NCBI GenBank assembly: GCA_038529265.1
Contig: JBCBDX010000001.1
Location: forward strand, 62,001 to 126,000
DNA length: 64,000 bases
Direction: 5' to 3'
DNA from: JBCBDX01 sp038529265
Lineage (GTDB): Bacteria > Pseudomonadota > Alphaproteobacteria > Rhizobiales > Rhizobiaceae
Numbering within the stretch: position 1 is the stretch's first letter; every line of letters begins with the position of its first letter. The notes beneath the pieces are model-generated. The model did no database searches. It was not told where the DNA came from and saw only the letters and a list, made by a program, of their open reading frames with translations. The translations under genes and the position numbers were made by a program. Below are positions 60,042-64,000 of this stretch, in pieces.

Positions 60042-60671
60042 TCAACTCTGCTTTGACGGTATGATCGCCGGTCTTGCGGTTGTGAGCATGTGATCTAAAA
60101 GCTCGATGCGGTCTTGGCCCCAAAACACTTCGCCGCTGACCACATAGGCAGGTACACCAGTCGCATCCGCCTCGATTGCTTCACTGGTGTTGTCAGCGCG
60201 TATCTGTGCGCAAACGTCTGAACCTGCCATTTGAAGGACTTGCTCCGCATCATGTCCATGCCGTTCCAGAATTTCGGTTATGACACTCCGGTCAGCAACG
60301 TCACGTTCTTCCACCCAAACGGCGCGCATTATGGCGCCCATGAAGGGCAATGCGTTTTCTCCATTGGCAACAAGCGCCGCGACGCAAAGATCAGCCGTCA
60401 CAGGATTGGTTGGAAAGTGCGCAGGTTGAAGATTGATCGGCAGATTGCGCCACTTTGCAACACGTTCCATTTCAAGGAGACGATAGCGCTGGCGCAACGG
60501 GGTCCGCTTTGGCAACGGCTCGCTACCGGAATTTTGCCAAACGGCACCAAGATCGACTGGTTTGGGGTTAAGAGCGACGCCATGCTTTTCGGCGACAGCG
60601 ACGATAGCGTCATGTCCAAGATAGACAAAAGGCGAGATGCCCAAAAAGTAATAGTCAATAGCTGTGTGCAT
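60042..60671 (-). CDS. 2-hydroxychromene-2-carboxylate isomerase-like DsbA-fold protein
   Basis: A 209-residue thioredoxin/DsbA-fold protein of the HCCA isomerase (kappa GST) family. The N-terminus IDYYFLGISPFVYLGHDAIV has the expected Ser near the strand-turn-helix active site; RQRYRLLEMERVAKWRNLPI binds glutathione in relatives, and ATGVPAYVVSGEVFWGQDRI is the cis-Pro loop. Such proteins isomerise 2-hydroxychromene-2-carboxylate in naphthalene breakdown, but no aromatic-degradation genes are near, so the substrate is open. ATG 60671 has GAGG 8 bases upstream; the frame reaches 60698. Confidence 0.87.
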   Translation of the reverse strand: MHTAIDYYFLGISPFVYLGHDAIVAVAEKHGVALNPKPVDLGAVWQNSGSEPLPKRTPLRQRYRLLEMERVAKWRNLPINLQPAHFPTNPVTADLCVAALVANGENALPFMGAIMRAVWVEERDVADRSVITEILERHGHDAEQVLQMAGSDVCAQIRADNTSEAIEADATGVPAYVVSGEVFWGQDRIELLDHMLTTARPAIIPSKQS

Positions 60672-60732
60672 GGCGTCCGCCTCGTTGGTTCGATGCACAG
60701 ACTTTAAGCATCTTTGAGGCGTAGCATAAACG

Positions 60733-60744
60733 AGCGATATCGCT
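60733..60744. promoter_or_regulatory. Perfect 12-bp palindrome upstream of the HCCA isomerase-like gene
   Basis: AGCGATATCGCT, 62 bases before the isomerase ATG in the space shared with the cspA 3' end. May be a repressor operator; no regulator is linked to it. Confidence 0.3.
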
Positions 60745-60762
60745 ACATCACAGGTGGTAAGT

Positions 60763-60804
60763 CATAAAACGATTGGCCGTCGGCGCGGCACGAGGGCCGA
60801 CGGC
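60763..60804 (-). terminator. cspA terminator
   Basis: On the minus strand GCCGTCGGC, an 11-base loop and GCCGACGGC form a perfect nine-pair stem (60776-60804) 28 bases after the cspA stop, followed by CAATCGTTTTATG. The T-run is short and displaced, but the stem is strong. Confidence 0.55.
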
Positions 60805-60831
60805 AAACCTCAGCGGGCATGGCTATAGATA

Positions 60832-61041
60832 TCAGCCAGCAACAAGATTACCGGCGGCAGTCTTGCCTGTTCGCTTGTCGGTCACCAGCTCGTAGCTGAT
60901 AGGCTGCCCTTCTGTCAGCGTTTCCATGCCGGATCGCTGAACTGCAGAAATATGAACAAATACATCGTTCCCGCCTTCTGCTGGCTGAATAAACCCATAC
61001 CCCTTTGTAGTGTTGAACCATTTGACGGTGCCGCTAGCCAT
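60832..61041 (-). CDS. cspA: Cold shock protein, CspA family
   Basis: A 69-residue OB-fold RNA chaperone. RNP1 (KGYGFIQP) and RNP2 (VFVHIS) are both intact, preceded by the standard ASGTVKWFNTT start and ending SYELVTDKRTGKTAAGNLV. GAAAGGA lies 8 bases before the ATG, and just upstream is a seven-pair stem that touches the ribosome site. A terminator hairpin follows the stop. Which member of the paralogous family this is, and whether it is cold-induced, cannot be told from sequence. Confidence 0.96.
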   Translation of the reverse strand: MASGTVKWFNTTKGYGFIQPAEGGNDVFVHISAVQRSGMETLTEGQPISYELVTDKRTGKTAAGNLVAG

Positions 61042-61460
61042 TTAAGATGTCCTTTCAAGACTGTTGATAATGCGAGGTGCACGTTGCATCGAAGTCTTGG
61101 AAAGTCCGTAGTCCACGTCAGCAGTCAGCGGTGTAGTCTATGATACTTGGCCGTAACCATCGATGGCAAAACGCTTTCACAAAATCGTTGCAAAAATAAG
61201 ACACCAATTCTCGGGTGATTGGAACAAATCGCGTTGTCTCACGCCCTTGCGGCCAAAAAATACAGCCTGCAAAATAAGTTGAACAGCGGGCACCAAATTC
61301 AGCTGCTCATGCGCGATGTCGACAAGCACATTCTAAAAACTGTTCGCGCCTGTGGATACGGCGTCGAAAAGACGCTTTGAGTCAATGGTTTCAATCGCCG
61401 TGAATTAAAATAGAGGCCTGCGCGTATAGCTTATGAAGGAAAGCAAAACCGAGGGCCTGC
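61042..61460. other. Intergenic region between cspA and the ECF sigma gene
   Basis: 419 bases with no supported gene. The cspA-proximal 100 bases look like an mRNA leader with a stem next to the ribosome site (61056-61099). The rest is A/T-rich promoter-like DNA with a small GCGTC/GACGC hairpin at 61361-61375. No convincing ECF-type promoter pair was found. Confidence 0.6.
61056..61099 (-). promoter_or_regulatory. Stem-loop in the cspA leader adjoining the ribosome site
   Basis: Minus-strand CAAGACT (61099-61093) and AGTCTTG (61062-61056) form a perfect seven-pair stem around a 30-base loop that can itself pair GATGC with GCATT. The 3' arm ends at the first base of the GAAAGGA Shine-Dalgarno, so the structure could modulate cspA translation. 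Confidence 0.45.
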
Positions 61461-62081
61461 ATGTACCAGTCATTGTCAGATCAATATGTGGCCAGAGCCG
61501 ATTGCGCTGTGCTTTCTGTTCGCGTATCGATGCCAGGGGCGGCCGCAAAAGCCTGGGGAGGCGAGCGCGAAAAGACGTTGTCTGATGACCTGAAAAAAGA
61601 GCTGATTGTCCTGCTGCCACGTTTGCGGCGTTTTGCGCGCACGCTGACGCGTTCGGCGTCAGATGCGGACGATCTGGTTCAGGATGCTTGCTTAAAAGCC
61701 ATCGTCGGTAGCGAAAAGTGGGATCACACCCAGCCGCTTGATCGTTGGGTTTTTCGCATCATGCGCAATCACTGGATCGGTGAAACACGCAAGACCAAAG
61801 TTCGATTAGGTGAGGGGCATGTACCGGCTGAAGAGGCTAATGAACTGGTACAGCACCAAACCCCGGAAGATGCACTGAGAGGTTCCCAGCTGCACAGCCA
61901 GATTGAACAGTTGCCGACCGATTTGGCGGTTCTGCTGCTTGCGGTGTCCGTTGAGGGCTATACCTATGCAGAGGCAGCTGAAGCATTCGATATTCCATTG
62001 GGAACCGTTATGAGCCGCATTCACCGGGCCCGCAAAACGCTCGCAGCGCAGTTGAAACAAGACGCCGGAGCGATGCAATGA
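61461..62081 (+). CDS. ECF-type RNA polymerase sigma factor
   Basis: A 206-residue sigma-70 family member with only regions 2 and 4. Region 2: PRLRRFARTLTRSASDADDL and VQDACLKAI, then LDRWVFRIMRNHWIGETRKT. Region 4: LPTDLAVLLLAVSVEGYTYA, EAAEAFDIPLGTVMSRIHRA. Start ATG 61461 has GAGGG 6 bases upstream, giving about 35 extra residues before region 2; a TTG at 61578 would give the usual short N-terminus. It overlaps the anti-sigma gene by ATGA. Target promoters unknown. Confidence 0.92.
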   Translation: MYQSLSDQYVARADCAVLSVRVSMPGAAAKAWGGEREKTLSDDLKKELIVLLPRLRRFARTLTRSASDADDLVQDACLKAIVGSEKWDHTQPLDRWVFRIMRNHWIGETRKTKVRLGEGHVPAEEANELVQHQTPEDALRGSQLHSQIEQLPTDLAVLLLAVSVEGYTYAEAAEAFDIPLGTVMSRIHRARKTLAAQLKQDAGAMQ

Positions 62082-62875
62082 GCTTTGATCGCGAAAAGCT
62101 CAGTGGTTTCCTGGACGGGGAACTGTCGTCTGAAGAAACGCGCGAGATTGAGTTGGCGCTGGAAAGCGACCCTACGCTGGCCGCCGAGCTGGAACAGCTG
62201 ATGGCAGCGGACAGCTTTGCCAAGCAAGAGTTTGAAGAAATGCTCTCTGAGCCGGTTCCTCTTGGCTTGGCGGCGGCGGTCAGAAATGCACCCATTGAAC
62301 CATCAGCGCCAATGGCTTCCAATAACAATCGTGTCCAACTGCGCAATCGACAAGCGCCTTGGTGGTCGGCTGTTGCGGCTGCTCTGGCGTTGGTCATCGG
62401 CAGCGCTGGTGGCTATTTCACTGGCTTGAACACGCAGCCGCAGATCATTGCTGCCGCACCGGGTTGGCTGACCGACATAGCAGATTATCATCGGGTATAT
62501 TCTGCGCAGGGCAGACATTTGGTGGAAGTTGATGCTAGCGAATCCGATCACATCGAAACCTGGCTGACCAATACAGTTGGTGCAGACGTGGTTATCCCGG
62601 ATCTGGAAAGCCATGGGCTGAATTTTCGTGGTGGCAGGTTGCTTGTGGCAGCCGGCAAGCCGGTCGCACAAATGATGTACACTGATGCGGCCGGGCAGGT
62701 CGTTGCGCTTTGCCTGATTGCCAATCCGGAGCCCGATGACGTATTTCGGTCTAGACAGATTGGCGGTTTTGATATGGTCACTTGGGGTGGCGGAGACGCC
62801 AATTTTGTCTTGGTGTCAGATCGTGGACGGGATGATTTGGAAGCTGTTGCCCGCACTGCCGCGAGCAGTGTTTAA
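62078..62875 (+). CDS. Membrane-anchored anti-sigma factor
   Basis: A 265-residue partner of the preceding ECF sigma factor. The N-terminal region (KLSGFLDGELSSEETREIEL to about residue 50) has the helix pattern of anti-sigma domains but lacks the HxxxCxxC zinc motif of the ZAS group. One membrane helix (WWSAVAAALALVIGSAGGYF, about 95-115) is followed by a periplasmic domain with LVEVDASESDHIETWLTNTV and GRLLVAAGKPVAQMMYTDAA, as in other such transmembrane anti-sigma proteins. Overlaps the sigma stop by 4 bases. The signal it senses is unknown. Confidence 0.88.
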   Translation: MSFDREKLSGFLDGELSSEETREIELALESDPTLAAELEQLMAADSFAKQEFEEMLSEPVPLGLAAAVRNAPIEPSAPMASNNNRVQLRNRQAPWWSAVAAALALVIGSAGGYFTGLNTQPQIIAAAPGWLTDIADYHRVYSAQGRHLVEVDASESDHIETWLTNTVGADVVIPDLESHGLNFRGGRLLVAAGKPVAQMMYTDAAGQVVALCLIANPEPDDVFRSRQIGGFDMVTWGGGDANFVLVSDRGRDDLEAVARTAASSV

Positions 62876-62883
62876 CACGCAGT

Positions 62884-63723
62884 TTACTCAAAGCCCCATT
62901 TTTCAATCGGAAAATCGAAAACTTCACCGAAATTGCGTATGTCATCGCTCAATACCTCACGCACCGATTTGCGCTGTTCTGCGGTTAGTACGGTCCTTGA
63001 AGCCATGGAACTGCGTCTTAATATTTCATTTCGGATGGTGTTCCGCAGACCATGTGGAAGTCGCCAATATGTTGATGCCAGAATGGGCGACTCATAAACA
63101 ATTTTTTCACGTTTGGTGATCGGCGGTGTCACGTTACCGGCCGTTGTCGTGATATCGGAAAAATCGCCTGAAACGTTCAAAAAACGCGCCAACTCTTGGC
63201 ACGTGTCGTAGGGGTTCGACTGAATAGCATCAAAGTCGACAATTTGGATGCTGTCAGCGCCGAACAATCGGATGTACGGCGATAATTGCGTGAAGTACAT
63301 GGAGTAGGAAAAGTACTTTGCTGCGCTAATCGGCTCGCTCGGTTCAAACCACTTAAATCCCATTGAAAAGTTATACTGGGATTCAATGCGATCTATCGGA
63401 TTGCGCACACAATAGATGAACTTCGGTCTCAGCCCTGCTTCAAAAATGCGTTGAGCAACGCCTGGTTTTGATGGAAGCTTTGTGTATCCCGTCGACGCCT
63501 CAAGCAGGATAGGATCTTTTATCGTGATGGTTTGCGGCCACAGTTCTCGATAGCTCGCAAACGTCGGCTGATTGTGCAAATCACCATTGTGATCATGCAT
63601 AAAAAATTGAGGCTCTTTAACCTTCGAAGGAACAATCTGTGGGTGCTGGCTGAGCATACCAAACAAGGAAGTGGTGCCAGCTTTCATGGCACCAATGATC
63701 ATCGCATAGCGCTCGTTTGCCAA
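62884..63723 (-). CDS. PAPS-dependent sulfotransferase domain protein
   Basis: A 279-residue sulfotransferase-family protein. The 5'-phosphosulfate loop is GAMKAGTTSLFGMLSQHP at the N-terminus, and the 3'-phosphate side is FIYCVRNPIDRIESQYNFSM near residue 105, the two PAPS-binding signatures. The middle part (VDFDAIQSNPYDTCQELARF) and C-terminus (VREVLSDDIRNFGEVF) fit heparan-sulfate-type bacterial sulfotransferases. The acceptor, perhaps a surface glycan or lipid, is unknown. It converges on the anti-sigma gene with an 8-base gap. Confidence 0.87.
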   Translation of the reverse strand: MANERYAMIIGAMKAGTTSLFGMLSQHPQIVPSKVKEPQFFMHDHNGDLHNQPTFASYRELWPQTITIKDPILLEASTGYTKLPSKPGVAQRIFEAGLRPKFIYCVRNPIDRIESQYNFSMGFKWFEPSEPISAAKYFSYSMYFTQLSPYIRLFGADSIQIVDFDAIQSNPYDTCQELARFLNVSGDFSDITTTAGNVTPPITKREKIVYESPILASTYWRLPHGLRNTIRNEILRRSSMASRTVLTAEQRKSVREVLSDDIRNFGEVFDFPIEKWGFE

Positions 63724-63783
63724 CGTTTCGCCCCGTACACCTGATGTTTTATCGGCCGAGGCAAAACTGATCGCAATCCCCGA

Positions 63784-64000
63784 TCAGGCCGCCTCTTTTT
63801 TCTCCAGCTCCGCGTATGGATTAAAGCGCGTATAGAAGGTGTCACCTGTCTTAGCCATATCGGTCAGGATACGTGGCACCTTGAACTGCGAACCAAATTT
63901 GCGCTGGAGCTTTTTGGCGATCGCCACAAATTCAGCAACGCCCATATTGTCGATGTAGGACAGCGTCCCGCCTGTATAGGGCGCAAAGCCAAAGGCAAGG
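63784..64000 (-). CDS. 3-hydroxyacyl-CoA dehydrogenase/fatty oxidation multifunctional protein, C-terminal end (partial)
   Basis: The last 72 codons of a gene that enters from beyond the right edge. The translated end contains LAFGFAPYTGGTLSYIDNMG, then VAEFVAIAKKLQRKFGSQFK and a charged tail ending EKKEAA and TGA. The G(F/P)..(Y/F)xGG.(L/x)xY(I/V)D..G pattern is that of the C-terminal half of FadB/FadJ-type multifunctional beta-oxidation enzymes. Everything else of the gene is outside the window. Confidence 0.8.
   Translation of the reverse strand, partial: LAFGFAPYTGGTLSYIDNMGVAEFVAIAKKLQRKFGSQFKVPRILTDMAKTGDTFYTRFNPYAELEKKEAA

Noticed and set aside
61219..61234. GGAAC...CGTT resembling an EcfG-type general stress promoter
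   Set aside because: The spacer is only about six bases, whereas these promoters need 16-17.
1..64000. CRISPR arrays, rRNA, insertion sequences, long direct repeats
   Set aside because: Reading both strands showed no regularly spaced repeats, no transposase-like frames with terminal inverted repeats and no rRNA sequence.

Overview
The window looks like ordinary chromosome from an alphaproteobacterium, most likely a Hyphomicrobiales (Rhizobiales) relative. The markers are the agl-type alpha-glucoside operon, a GcrA cell-cycle regulator, a class I lysyl-tRNA synthetase, a SAM-II riboswitch in front of metZ, the long PstC/PstA pair in a phoR-pstSCAB-phoU-phoB operon, and a double-length dCTP deaminase. 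I see no rRNA, CRISPR array, insertion sequence, integrase or prophage. The genus cannot be fixed from this sequence alone.

Layout. 1-4682: 3' part of an alpha-glucoside import and hydrolysis operon (aglF, cut by the window edge, then aglG-aglA-aglK), facing a xylonate-type dehydratase. 6669-11153: RhlE-like helicase, an XRE/DUF2975 regulatory pair, a lipoprotein and pgi. 11154-15192: YdcZ-type transporter, fadD, and a Rieske-glutamate synthase fusion. 15267-19111: hexuronate catabolism (uxuB-uxaC, with kdgK divergent). 19190-23496: gcdH, a fused two-subunit 2-oxoacid dehydrogenase E1, and a TraX-like membrane protein. 23537-23612: tRNA-Thr(CGT). 23747-28685: a large unknown exported protein, an L,D-transpeptidase, a nitronate monooxygenase and a single-pass membrane protein. 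28695-37423: the phosphate block, with ppk2 divergent from phoR-pstSCAB-phoU-phoB. 37477-41574: gcrA divergent from argD-argF-hslO. 41626-46454: an RND efflux pair. 46458-53316: apaG, a CDP-alcohol phosphatidyltransferase, riboswitch-controlled metZ, dcd, a hemerythrin protein, an acyl-CoA synthetase and a bacterial sodium-channel homologue. 53407-61041: a membrane glycosyltransferase, a solute-binding protein, a fatty acid hydroxylase, TerB, lysK, an S24 repressor, a DsbA-fold isomerase and cspA. 61461-64000: ECF sigma/anti-sigma pair, a sulfotransferase and the 3' end of a beta-oxidation gene.

Themes. Sugar acids feed 2-keto-3-deoxy intermediates (uxaC, uxuB, kdgK, xylD-like), and phosphate supply is joined to polyphosphate use (Pho box, pst, ppk2). 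The most distinctive features are RNA and operator elements. (1) A SAM-II aptamer, a 12-bp GNRA-capped terminator and an 8-nt alternative pairing sit in front of metZ. (2) A fadD terminator hairpin has a U-tract that runs into the start codon of the next gene and contains its Shine-Dalgarno sequence. (3) Two closely similar 16-bp ACGT-ACGT operators, 14 kb apart, lie before fadD and the nitronate monooxygenase. (4) A three-unit Pho box precedes pstS. (5) Two GANTC methylation sites lie in the gcrA leader. I did not find a clearly undescribed multi-gene system. The best candidates for unknown biology are the 680-residue exported protein (23747-25789), the Rieske-GltS fusion, the gcdH-E1 pair and the GspE-N/glycosyltransferase fusion.

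Many start codons were set by hand from Shine-Dalgarno spacing, so several genes are shorter than their longest open frames.
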